From assembly GCF_037975245.1 (NCBI RefSeq), contig NC_092582.1, positions 12,763,077 through 12,827,076 on the forward strand: DNA of 64,000 nt, written 5' to 3'. Source of the stretch: Apostichopus japonicus. Its lineage: Eukaryota; Echinodermata; Holothuroidea; Aspidochirotida; Stichopodidae. This document shows, in pieces, positions 26,901-40,970 of the stretch (position 1 is the first letter of the stretch; every line of letters starts with the position of its first letter). Position numbers and translations under genes: made by a program. The notes beneath the pieces were generated by a model. It saw only the letters and a program-made list of their open reading frames with translations, had not been told where the DNA came from and searched no databases.

Positions 26901-29900
26901 GTGGCCTCTAATGTAACAGAAAAGCATGATAGATGATATGCTAGATTGGTTGACAAATTTTCAAAACACATAGAACAAATGTTATGGTGACTTTTAACCA
27001 GGATATCTGACTTGTGTCATAGAATTCATCAGAATGTGAAAATTGTTCCTAAAAGTTTACATCATAAACTGAGCAAGGAAGACTTCACTGAACTTTGGTA
27101 CCAACAGGAAATGTTTGTATTGGTTTAGTTCACTCAAATCCCTTTTTAAAAGCAGCTTTTAAAGGTATTTTAATACCTTTAAAAAGTAGTTAATAGTTTG
27201 CTCCAATAGTATCAGAGACTCCACTTCTTGTATCTTGTAAAGGTTTGACAAATATTTTCTTTTTCCATTTTCTCTTTGCAGTTTGTGGTGTCGATGTCCT
27301 ACGAACAGAACCAGGAATCATTACCTCTCCCGGTTTCATTGCCAACTATCCACCCAATGCCACCTGCAGTAATCTCATCCAAGCCCCAGAGGGAAATGTA
27401 ATAAGGATATCGCTGCAGTTCTTCAATCTCGAAGACTCTGCCCGCTGTGAGAAAGATGCTGTGTTGGTAAGATTTTATTGTGACGGCTGAAATAATCCAA
27501 TTCAACTTTATTTCTCATGTTATCGTAAGTTAAGTACAGTACAGTTCAATAGAAAAGTAATATAATGCCAAGACCCACTAGCAAACAGATACTGTTTACA
27601 AGGCAAGTGACCTTAAAGGTTAAAACATAACCAAAAAAGAGCTTCAATTCAATGAAAAGATAATTAACAAAATAATTTAACAAGAGAGGTATCTCACTCA
27701 CCAAGTTTGAAGAATATGGCCCAGCTGTTTAGGATGAGTTTTTGACACAAAATTGGACACACAAAGACACCCACATGCACACACATTAACAGGGACACGT
27801 TTTGACCCCTCCCTCCCTCAGTCATGGACTTTCAATTACCATGGGTTACCACACCATGGATGACCCCCGAGAGTAGCTACTCTGGAAAATTAATCATTAC
27901 CATGGCAACTGTTGCTATGGCAATTGACACAGCTGTGTATGGCCCAACTGGTAAAGGAACTACAGTATCTCATCCTCCCCATGGGAGCAATGAGATAATA
28001 AGTTCATAGTACACTGAACACAGTAGATTGCTCACCAACCTTTAACCTGATCAAGTGTATAGTAACTATTTCCTCTCCAAGGGACTCCTCGATACTTGCA
28101 TGACGCAACATGGTCGTGATCATAGGGGACTTGGGTCAATGGTGCATCGAGTTGTTTGTCTTCTACTTTTCCAGGCTCTTGCTTGCGTGAGTTTTGTTTC
28201 ATGTACAGAGGAGATGTACCGAGGTGTAGTCTCTGGCCCTGTAACTATCGTTAGAATCTATTGGTGTAGGACGTAGCTGTAAATAACCTATTGTGCCATT
28301 TAGATCAAAGCAACAAGCATTGTTAAAAGCCATGTTACAGTTAAGCAGTGTTTGATGCTAAGGAGGTTCTGCAGTTAAAACACACGATTGTGGTTGATCA
28401 GTCACAACTCTTCACACTTCAGAATGTCAAGAGTAGATGAGGATTCCGTCTCCACAAACGTTTGCCGCCTCTCGCGAACTCACCAACCTCTGTTCTTCCT
28501 CTTTGCTTAGATTTCCGACGTGTTGTCCTTGGCAGAGCCACTATCTTTCTGTGGAGAGTATCAACCACAGGGAATATTTTTGTCACAGAGCAACCAGGTC
28601 CGAGTCGTTTTCCGATCTGATGCCGAAGTTGAAGCCTCTGGCTTCCAGCTGTTCTTTGAGTTTGTGACTCCTGTTGGTAAGTTTCTATCATGTTTTTTCT
28701 ATAGTTTCGTTTAGTTTTGTTTCTTGCCTTGTAAAATTATCGTCAAGTAACTCTGATGCCTTGTTCTCTGTTCCCTTAATCTGAAGTTGTCTGCGTTAAT
28801 CGAATGATCTAATTATACGTAAAAAAGTGTGGAAAACGTGATTGGGATTTAACCAGATAATGTCAACAATTGTTCCTTCTTTTTCATGAAGTGTAGTTGT
28901 CAAACTTATGTGTTTTAAATAATATCACAATGGAAGATGTCTGGGCCCTGCCGTTATTCAAACGATTCACGTTCAATGTTGACCATCTTGTTCCTATGGT
29001 TATCCCGACATTTTATGCCCATTATCGTGCTTCTCTGCCTTTTCTCGACAAAAGCTACGGAATGCGGAACGGTCGTTCGAGATGCCGGCCAAGTGATAAC
29101 CTCACCCGGCTATCCAATTGCTTATAACAACAGCGAAGACTGCTCTGTGGGGATACTCAGCACCACAGGCTGTATTGAAGTCATTTTCACATACTTGGAT
29201 ATTGCCAGCAATAGGGACTGCGAACAAGACTACGTCCACGTAAGTTGGGTCAAAGGTCGCATATTTTCATAAGTGCATACCCCCTTTTTTTTTTGTTACT
29301 ACTTTTGGTTAATTTGGCAATTTTCTGGTTGTTTTCTATATATAGGAACCGTTATATGATTGGCTAAGATATTTTGATCGCTTCTATTCCCTTGATATTT
29401 TTCATTTTTTTCAAACATTTTTAGCCAACAAATTTTTTCCTTTTTTTTTGCTATGATGATCACCTTCAGATAAATGAGAAGAGAGAGAAAAAAAAAATGT
29501 CTTCATTGTTTTCATTTGATCATTATGTAGGTTGAAGATTTGATAAACCCCCAGTTCAACAGGAGGGTCTGTGGTGATACCATACCGCATCCATTCCAAT
29601 CTGGTTCCGGGTCGGTCAGACTGACCTTAGTCAGCGATGGGAATGTGACCGGTGGCGGATACGTTGCTGTGCCACTCTTTGTCGAATGTCCCTCTGCCAT
29701 CAACGTGGCATCAGAGTGGAGTCCCGTAAGCCTTTTTTACTCTCTCAGTTTTAACGGTGTCGTATTTATTCACCAATGGTATTGGTATTGAATGATACAA
29801 CGAGTAACTAAATAGATGTGGGCTGAATGTATGCACATTGTGGATGAGTGGATAGATGATTGTTTGGCATGTGTAATATGCTGGGTGGATGAGTGGATAG

Positions 29901-32900
29901 ATGAGGTTTGCCAGTAGATGGAAGAATAGATGGAAGAATAGATGTAGAATGATGGAGGGATGGATGGACGCCTGAATGAATACACTGAGGGAGGAATGAA
30001 TTGATTGTTTGGCATGTGTAATTTACTGGATGGATGAGGGGATAAATATGGTAGGTAACTGGATGTTAGAATGGATGAGGAAGGATGAAGGGATACACGT
30101 AGACTGGATTAATGGATGGGTGGATTGATGGGAGATGGGTGACTGTAAAAACTCCCTCTCCATTTGGAAGATTATCCGGTACAGGAAAGCGATTGCAAAT
30201 GTCTTTACCAAATTTCAACCTGTCTTAATGATTCAACTTGGTTATATTAGAAATATTACATGGCATTGAATTGTGAGGATCATTTTTACTGGTGTTATGA
30301 AATTTGCAGAAGAAACAGTCTGCCAGCAAAACTAATTTTTTGTGGAGAAAACATCCGTTTGGACGCCATCCAATTCTATCTTCACTCTGATTTATTTACA
30401 GTGTTCGGCTACTTGTGGTGACGGTATCCAAGAAAGAAACGTTACCTGTGTTAACGTCCTGAGCAATGAGGCCGTGTCCGATGAGAATTGTGACGACTCT
30501 GAAATATCCACGGAGAGATACTGTAACCTTGGTGAATGCCCAAGTGAGTATGATAATTCTGCACACAGTTTGTTTTTTTGCCGCGGATAACTAAAATGAA
30601 AGGTTAAAAATAGAAAAATGAAACGACAATGAGCATTCTGATCCATCCGAAAAATAGACGAGGCAATAAAAAAAAAAAAAATGAAAAAAAAAAAATATGG
30701 ATTTTCATGTAAATTGCTAAATGAAACATTGCATTTTACAAAGGTCTAAATTGAAATCAACTTCCTTTTGGCCAATTCTTGTAAACTGTGTCCAGGCGAT
30801 TGACGTAAGTGTCACTTATATATATATATGACTATCATCTTGTTGTATTACATCCAGGCTGCGACTTTGAAATAACAGAACAACAGTCAGAGGTTGTGAT
30901 GTTCCCTCCTGGCGGTGGTCCCTATGGCAACAACCAAGACTGTCGCATCACCATCTCCCACCCTACCCAATGTGTTACCATCGTCATCGTCTCATTCGAT
31001 CTGGAACCTGGCAGTGTGCCAGGACTGTGCGATAATGACTACGCCGAGGTGAGTACTTGTTAGATTTGAGTTTTTTACATTTTTTGGATACTTTGTTTTC
31101 ACTTTTGGCTAAAAAACCCTTCCTTTTGCATTCACCCATGGTTTTTTGCTCTTTTCAAATTTTCTCAAAAATTTTACAATATTTTTTTTTCAAATTGTAA
31201 ATACTTGCTTATTTCTTTGATAAGGTAACTGTAGCTGGCGAGATATTTCTCACGTTAAATGTATCAACGGGCAAATATTTGCCCGGATTTACATAGAGTA
31301 CCCAGCAACACAATGGTTCTCTTAATCAGTGGACTAAATATTTCAAAACAATAAAAGAAAGAAAAAATTGGTCACACATTTCCCAAAATACTCAATTGGA
31401 TTTCAATGAAGAATTTTGCAAGAAAAACAAGTGACACACCATTTTGACATATTTTGTGGCATAATTAATATCACAGCCTTGAGGAAGTAAAGTAAATGCT
31501 GTTGTATCAAAAGTTAAGCCATCATGGTTTCAACAGATGCATTGAATAATCCAACATATTTTTCAATGTTTTTATGTTGTTGTTGGTTTATAACAATTTT
31601 TCGATTCATAATGAAGAGTTGCAATACCATAGATGTGAACATGATTATATGGATGTCACCATCTTGTATCTTTAATAATAAGAATTAAGGTTTGCTTCCT
31701 CATAGCCGGGTACATTCCCTCTCTACGTACGTGGATCCTCGGTATTCTCCAAGACTTAATGTTTCAGCTTTTCCTCCCATCTTTTCTCCTTCATTCCAGT
31801 TCACCGATCTATCAAACCCGTTGGTCAGCCTAAAGCTCTGCGGGGATCCACGACCTTACCCACCTTTCGTATCCATTAGCAACAACGTAGTCATCAACTT
31901 CCATTCAGACGAGCAATTTGTCGGCAGTGGGTTCTCCTTCTATCCAAATTTTAACAACTGTCCAGTGTTCGCCTTCATCCCGGAACCATATGGCAGGGTA
32001 AGATTTGCATCATCTGGAAAGGATTACTCGCATAAAGTGTTACCAAGCAGACCATTACAATCTCAAATATTTCTCTTCTAGTTACATATTCAGGAGGTTT
32101 CCCGTTGCTCAAACTGCAGTTATCTTCTGAACTATTGTTTGCTGACTTGTAATTCATTATTTTTGCTCGTTTTGTTTATCGTTGTATGCTTTTATTCAGC
32201 GCTCCTTTGCATTCTTGTGGGTTCGTAGTAAGATCCTCTGCGGTAATAATGTGAATAGTGTTCCGCCAGGAATTTTCTTCTGAATTCCAAAGGTGTCCAA
32301 GTTTGCACATCCCGGTGGGGGACTATACATGACTTGCAAAAGTTGGACAAAGTTGCAGCTTTTATAACGATACTTGAAAATGGATGAAAGAATTTGAAAC
32401 TCTTTTGTTTCTGGTTCTCAAACAGTCTCATCATTTAGATTTCAGCAGAAGAATTTATTAATCTTAATGGAATGATTGTCTTTTTGTTCTTTTTCTTTTT
32501 TATTTTACCCCTTTTTTTTACACTTTTATAATTTCTCCTAGTGTTCTGAAACTTGTGGTGGAGGGGTCAGGTCTAGAAATGTAGTATGCATGAACCTAGC
32601 AACAAATACTCCAGTCAGTGAGGTTCTGTGTGGAAATTCACCATATCCCACTGAAGAACCATGTGGCCTGGAAGATTGCCCAAGTAAGTACACATTTTTT
32701 TTTGATGAATGTTTAAAGAAAAGATTGTTTTTTTTTTTTTTTTTGGTATGGATGATGCTTTTTCTTTCATTTTACTTATTGTCAGAAGATTACTGCTCCC
32801 TAGTGGAAGTTTATCAATCGTTTGTTGTTTCTTTTTTAAAATGGTTTAGCCTGCAGCCGTAACCTGACCGAGTCCGGCATCATAGAGAGCCCCGATGCTG

Positions 32901-35900
32901 GCAACGGCCAGTACCCTAACAACACTTTCTGTGAATACTACATCACCGTACCAGCTCCCCAGTGTATCTCTCTATCACTGGTAGAGTTTGACATTGAACG
33001 GAGTAACGATCGTGGACAGTGTAACGACTTTGTCAGGGTAAGACTTAACAGCGATTCATCTAATTCAGCAGCACAGCTTGTTCTTACCCAGTGGTGGTAG
33101 AAGATTGCCTTGGGGTGGTGGGGTGGGGGGGGCTGCGTATGATGTAATATTTTGTGCTCTTTGGTATCGCAGGAGGTTTACACTGCAGCATGTTCAGAAA
33201 TAATGTAATAATGATGTAATGTTATATAAATGTGTAATATAAATTTGTAATATTGATTCAGCCTTGTTGCAGCAGATTTGACTGCTGCTGCTGTTGCCAC
33301 AGATTCCCACTTTTGACCATATAGGGTTGTGTTTGTTAACTTGTAGTTTATCTTCTAGAACTGGAAGAAAGAGAGAGAAGAAGAAAGAACAGATTATAAT
33401 TGAGAAAGGGTTTCAGGTTATATATTATAAGCATCTGGTTTCGAAAGTGAACATATCTGTTACTGAATTGTATTCCTATGACTTCACGTTTGAGCTCATT
33501 TTTCTATGATGTAATACCATCTTTTCTTATAACCCCCAACCCCACCATTGCCCTGCAAGTTTTGCTCATTTTCCCCAATTTTTCAATTTATTCTGCCCAG
33601 CTCGTCGATCTTAACTTTCCGAACGCCGAATACCAGTTTTGCGAAAATCTGACAAACGTGGTGATTTCCCGTAGCAACATGTTATACTTTTCCTTCACGT
33701 CCGATGACTCTGGGACAGGGGGCGGTTATCAGGTTCTGGTCAATGCTCTGGAATGCCCGGACTTTGCCTATGACGTTGGACCCTTCAGTGAGGTAAGATT
33801 TCTCCGGTTGGCATTTACTACCTACCGTTCATGATTAGAACTTTTTTTTTCATTGAAGTGGTGCTGGATGTAATTAAAAAGGTCCTTCATTATCCTGGTT
33901 TGTTTTTTTTTTGGGGGGGGGAGGATGGGTGGTGGATGGGGCTTTATGATGCAGAATTACTAACAAGATCTGTCTGCTCCCAAAGTTGACAGCATTAAAT
34001 AGAATATTCTGGTAAAATGTTGTGCTCAAAAAGTTGAAAAAATTAAAAAGAGTGATTTTGTGCCAATAGATGTCCAGTAAATAGATATGTGGCTAATGTT
34101 GGATGTGAATGGTCCAGAATCCAGCTAAAAAAAATGACATTATTAAAGGAATAAAATCGATTATAGATATGTCGTAGACCGTTAAAAAAAAGAGGAAAAA
34201 AAAAAGACAAAAATACCTGCTCTCAGTACAGGTTTCTTACACTACCACATCTATTAGTGTTGAGAGTTTGAATGCAGCACAAAACTCCATAGAAAAAACA
34301 GACACATTAATATCATAATAATATATATAATCATAATAATCAGCAGTTATTTTTACAACGTTTAAGCGACCACAAATGTGGGAGAAGTCCGCAAGGGCTT
34401 ATGGATTACAACTTACACTTCGGGTGGCTTTTAACTCAAATTTTGAATCTTTTCAATTTAGAGAATCTTTTCAATTTTGAAAATAACACAAAACAAATTT
34501 TATTGCAACAAAATCGAAGTTCAGACTGTTCTGAATCTCATTTGCAGATGCTCTGCTGGTTAACATGAAGTTTGAAAAAAAAACATTTTTTGTGGGGGGG
34601 GGGGGGGGGATGATGTGTTAGAATTGATATGGATTAACATTGATATTTTAGGCCTTGAAACTGAGGAGCCAAGTTTGTCAGAAATTTAACCCTTTTCAAG
34701 GAGCATTTGAGAGATCTTTAAGCACATTTTTCAGCGGAATATCCTTAAACCGAATGCTTTTGATACATCACTAGAAACTCATAATATTTCCTTTTTTTTT
34801 GGACGAGGTCATTTCAAGACTAAAATTCTGACCCGAGTCATCCTTTCATACAAGTCACGCACGAAAGGCTGCTCAGGCATAATATTTAAGACAGGGAGAC
34901 GAAGATAAGGGATTTAAAGCTATTTGATCGTTGTTATCTTTGCCTAAATTAACTCTCCTACAAAATTGTCAGTGAAATCGATCAAGAGTGGATTTTTGAA
35001 CTTTTAGTTGTTCTTGAGATCAGGTTTCTTTCATTTGGCTGATGCTCTAATCCGTTGTCATTCTTTTCCGTAAGAAGTCCTCACCAGGTTATATATATTT
35101 CATCCGCGCTCTACCATTTGCAGGAAATAGTTTGAAAGTGGCGGTAGTAGTCTTTACTTGCATATTGACAAGATGTGGTATAAGGTTGGGTATTATGAGG
35201 GAGGGAACTTATATTACCCCCTCGGCTCACACCATCATCCCTCAACCCTTTTGTGTTTGTACCCTCTATTTTCACCACCATTGGTTATGTATTAAGTCTT
35301 AATATTTCCCCCCCTTTTTTTTTCCTTGTTAGTGCTCAGTTTCATGTGGAGAGGGAGGACTCATTTCGAGAAGTGTTCAATGTATCAATGTCATTACCCT
35401 ATCAGCAGTTGGTGATGAATTTTGTCCTAACATTCGTCCTAGAGATGTAATGCCTTGTGACCCACAAGAGGAATGCATACGTGAGTATTCATCATTACCC
35501 TGTTATATCCAATTAGTTTCCATGGATACCTGTTGTGAAATAAACCAGAACTTATCTCTTATCTTATCTTACTTTTATCATATCTCCTCCTATCTTATCT
35601 CTTAGCTAGTCCTTTCATCATTTATGAAAAGCCAATTAAAACTTTTAAAACAATTTTAAACAATTTTAAAACAATTAAATGCTGAAGTGTGTGATGCTAG
35701 GTGTTAGGCACATCATGTCCAAACCTGATGTTAATTTGTTTTTTTTTTCTTTATTCTTCTAGCGTGTGATGTAGCCATTACCGAGTCCGGGGAATTTCTG
35801 GACAGTTTTAACTATCCAGATTCTTATGACGCAAACCAACAATGCAGCTACTCAATTACAAATCCGGACGGCTGCGTGAGAATAACGCTCTTATTGTTTT

Positions 35901-38900
35901 CGCTGGATGACGGCGACAGTGTAGAGGTAGGTATCATGTACTTGTCGTTGTGTATGCTGGGACACTAGGTTCATTAATGTCGACTCATTAAGCTTCATTA
36001 ACAATAACAATACTTTATTATGATTATTTTCCATCAATTTTCAGATTAATATATATATATATTTAATTAGGGTAGTAGACGTCATGTTACATGACAGCCC
36101 TAGCTAGGCTGATACTACATGGGATTGCTCCCCCATCGTACAAATGGTATGTTCCTAAACCTGAGATGAACTCAAAGTCGGTCTAAGTTTTTTCCTAATT
36201 TTTTCGGAATTTGAAAGATGAAGTCGGGACAAGATATTTTACCGAACTTTACGTTACCTGTTTGCTGTAGAAGAACGTCTCCTTGGAGGCATTTGCGATG
36301 AAAATCATGTGTAAAATTCCATGAATCTTCAAGCAAGTTGTGTGTACGTGACAATGCAATTGCGTACAAAGCAATGGCAGGACAGAAAGGTACCTAAATT
36401 TTCAGAAAATCTTACAAGGACTGTCATCGGAGACTGAAATTTATGAGTCTAAATTTTGTCTCATCAACTCTAATGTATATCCATGGAAACGGAAGTGTGT
36501 CTTCTGACGTATTCCGAAGAGAGGAAATATTGATTTTTCTATTAATATTTTCTATTAAACATCTTCATTGATTATAAACAGCTTCATTGATTAAAAAAAT
36601 TGTATGTATGTATATGTGTATTTTAGATCCTCCTGCAAGCAGGAACTTGTAAAGAAGCCTCCTTGGCTTATCAAAGCCGCAAGCTGACCGAAATCAGTCT
36701 CTTAGATTCATATTTAACGTCCACAATTATGAATTGTCAATTGTCAGCAACTCTGTAACTGGACGACATACATTAATCTTGGAGTGACTCGAACCGGGGA
36801 CATAATGATTGGAAGGCACCGGCGTTAACCACTGAGCTAACACTCCTTAATTGGGTGGACCACTTTGGGTGGACCACTTAGTTGAGTGGACCACTTTGGG
36901 TGGACCACAAATTGGGTGGACCACAAATTGGGTGGACCACTTAGTCTAACAGAAAGACCAATAGGTCAGTTTCCTCAGATGCAAACACCAAAGACAAACA
37001 TGAAACTGTTGTGGCCATAGGGATATCATGTTTGAAATGCATAACAATGTATTTGTCCGTTCTTCATATTAAAAGTCATAACATTTTCCCACTGCCCGTG
37101 AGGATGGGTACAATCTCCGACATAAATGTGCCACACGACAAATATTTGACGATCGTTCACGGCAACAAATTTATAATCCATCTTTACATTTGTAGTTTGT
37201 TGACGACGGCTATGACGGTTTGACTGTGGAAGCAGCGGGAGAGAAACCGTTCAGTTCCTGGACGTCGCGTACCGGCGACGTGACCCTCACGTTTAGATCT
37301 GACGACGAAGACAACGATGGCTTCTTCAGGATGCTGCCTTTCTTCGTTGCTTGTCCCGTGTATGGATACATAGCTGGAGAATATGGTCCGGTAAGTTACA
37401 AGAGGGTTAGGGTGTGATTGGTTTAAAAAAACGGAGGTCTCCACCAGACCTCGACCCCTTGCTGTCGATGTTCAGAATGCACAAGGGTATAAGTTTTCTC
37501 TAAATCTGAAAAAAAAAAGCAGAATTAAAACGGCAACGCAGCAGAGATTTTCACCAGCCACCCACTTTTAGAAGCCAGGGGAGCAATAAAAGGACAAAAT
37601 CATGAAGGTTGATGTGATCTTCTCCAAATTGTATGTCTAGAAAAATGTTACCTTTTCCACAGTTGGTTGTTTAATACATTTACTCTGGTTGCAAATTAGT
37701 TTGGACAATCTTTTAAACCCAAATTTTGTTATGAATTAGGCAGTGTAATCATTAAGATATCATTTATGATGGCACCTACTGCAGCAGGTCGATTTTTAAG
37801 GGGCACACAGCAGTTATTGACATGGTTTTATGGGTTGTGTTCTTTAGCTTTACGGCAAGTGATGCGGGTCTCCGATAGCAACTTGACATCTGTGTCGTCG
37901 GTCAAATTCGGGCAGACCGATCTTTTTATCTTTGGTGGACCAAGCCTTGTTTGTTTTATCCATCTGTTTAATTTTGCTTTCTATTACCACTGCTTTAAGA
38001 AATGTCTTTGCCCCATTTCGTAGTGCTCTGCCGAATGTGGAGAGGCAGTCAGGACCCGCGTCGTCCAGTGTGTAGTATTAGAGACCGGGATCCCCGCAGA
38101 CGACAGACTTTGCAACGATCCGCTCCCTGAAAGTCAAGAGACATGTGACTTGGAACCTTGCCCAAGTGAGTACGAAGGAATCGATAACGATTATTGTTAC
38201 ATTAAAGTTATTAATAATCCTCTCCCTCTCCACCTTGGGGATGATCCAATAGGTAATCCTAGGCGATTGCCTAGAGTCTCTCATGGTAAAGTGCCCCCTC
38301 CCCATGGTCAAGGAACCTCTGTAAATACTTCACAAGCAATGTCATAGCAGATAGCAAATCTTAATATTTGGATGGGAGTATGGGTTTCATCATGTAGTGT
38401 ACCTGTAGCAGATTAAATTACATTTAATTTGCAATGCTACTCTCTCTGAGACTCGGTTGCCATGGGCATGGGAGCCCTCCATGATTAGTTAGTGTGATGA
38501 TCTTCATTGTAGTAGTTTATATGGATTGGATCCATCTCTGAGTGTCATGTAGTTAAATTAGATTACTTCCGGTTTGGAACGAATCTCTCCCCGACAGTCA
38601 AGATCAGTGTGAAAACTGAATTCCATGCCGTAAAGTGAGTTCACGTAATCCAACAAATTTGATGATATCATAAATTTGAAGTAAAATTTAAAAGTTCAAA
38701 TTTGCAAAGTTATGTGATTTAATGGTTCGGTAACTGAGACCCTGTCTAAGTGAGGTCATTTTAATCCATAACAGTTAATTACATGATCTGTTAATTACCT
38801 TCTTCATGTCCATCTCTGTCGTGCAAGTTCATTTTAATTAATTTCCAGCCAGCGAGAGCACCTACCTTGTAGCTGCATGTAGCTTTGTAAATCTGTTTTA

Positions 38901-40937
38901 TTCTTCCCTACGCACAACAAAACTCTTTTTATTTAATCTTCAACCTCTGTCAAGATGTTGCCTTTTTATCATCTGGTCATTCCAGAGACATTTTTTAAAA
39001 TTTTTATCAGTTGAAAACTGGCAGCAAGGTTTAAGTGGTTGCCAAAATCAAATTTCAATAAAAGAAATTATTTTATGAAATAAGATAGACTTACTTTTAG
39101 ATCCTTAACTCCTTTTATGATTATTTATTTTGACTATCTCTTGTATATTTTATTTGCTCATAAATTCATCAATCTCTCCGTTCTGTTTTTTTTGTGGTTC
39201 CTTTCAGCTTGCGACCGATACATTACCGACGAGGGAGACAGTGCTGATTTATCGAGCCCTGGCTACCCTCTAGCCTACCAACCAGACCAAGCCTGTACTT
39301 ACTTCATCAGTTCTGTCAACGACAAGTGTCTCAGCATTTTCATCATAAGTCTGGACACGGAAGGACCAGAAGAACAGCCGTTTGGAGAAGATGAAGAATG
39401 TGAAGGCCTAGATGGTTTATTGGTAAACAATCTCAGTTTGATTTGTTTGCAAACTGCGTTTCTGTAATCAAGCATGAGCTTTTTCAGCGGAATATCTGTG
39501 ATATCTTGTCTACCTCAGGGACAAAAACTATTATCCTAACACACTGTAGCATACGCAAACTGGAGCCTAAACTGCAATTTTTGCAAAATTCTGTGATTTT
39601 TTTTTTACCCCAGGCTCATCCCTGTGTCATTCATAAGAACATCTTTGCCAGGTCCAGAATTACTGACAACAGTATTGCAAATGGTTCTCTACTAATCATT
39701 TCTTTCCATCGTATAAGTTTTAGAGATAGTTTTGATCAGCGAGACACGATCAAACCTAGCTGAAACTCGCCTCCCTCTTCTGTATAGGAAAGAGGGGCGT
39801 GGCTATTAATGCTTAGTATTAAAAATGAAACCTTTAACACTGATAGAATTTATGTCTCACTATCAGAATGACAAGTGCAAAGAAATCGATGGATCATCTG
39901 ACTTTTGTTTCTGTGAACAATAATTTTTGAACCATAGGATGAATATTTGACATTTGCACTTACTTTTCCATTCACTTTCCCCACACCCCCCCCCCCCTTC
40001 CAGATTGTGGACAGTGAATTTCCATACAGGACGAGTGCTTTATGCGGACAGTCTGGAGTTCGTAGTATGCCAATAGAAACCTATGGATCATATGGAACCG
40101 TGACATTTTTCTCCAACGACAACGACAATGTCGGTAGTGGCTACCGCGCCTTTGTTGCATTCGTCGATTGCACAGTCGAATACGCCTATCGAGTCGGCAA
40201 CTTCAGCGAAGTGAGTGATCTTCAAAATACTATTTTTGCCGTGTTTGCAATAAATTTGCTAGTTAGAAAATGCAGCAGTGAAGATCCAAAAGATGTCGGC
40301 GGTGCAAAATAGTCAGTCGACCGTTGTTGGCGACGAGTCTAGAAAGAATGTTAAGATATAGTTATGATCATTATGAATATAATCGTGATAATATTTTTCC
40401 AATCGCGTGTGTGTTTTGTTTCCTCCAACTATTTGAGGGCTCCTCTGGAAAGCAGTGCTTCTGCACTGAGCAGGACTACCCTCATTAAAGATGACAATAA
40501 TAAAATTATATATATAAAAACAAATATTTGATGTCCCAGCCTGTATCTCTCTTCTTTCTTTTTTGGGGGGCTTCTCTGTGCCTGGGAGGTGCAAAATTAC
40601 TGTTTCTTACTTTTTGTATTTTGCATTTTCAATATATCAACACAAATGATTGCCTCACCTAACCTTTTAACATTTAAGACATGTGGGGGAGGGGAGGGGT
40701 CGTCTAGCACTCGGATCTAACATTTACAATTGTTTTCAAATGGTAGATTTAATTACCTTTTTGCTTTTTGTAATTGTCAGTGTGACGCAACCTGCGGCGA
40801 AGCGGTACAGATGCGTGATGTTGACTGCATAGAAATTTCATCTGGTGACATTGTGGACGACGCCCTCTGTCTTGATGAAGCACCAGAATCTGTAATACCC
40901 TGTCTTGAGTTACCAGAATGTCCCTGTAAGTACTGTC

Positions 40938-40970
<33 letters not shown>

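Noticed and set aside
27900-27935. X-box-like element GTTGCTATGGCAAT
   Set aside because: Two mismatches to the RFX consensus and an intronic position far from the promoter; probably chance.
36783-36847. Possible tRNA gene on the minus strand
   Set aside because: Cloverleaf outline is imperfect and a non-tRNA body continues after the B-box, as in SINEs.
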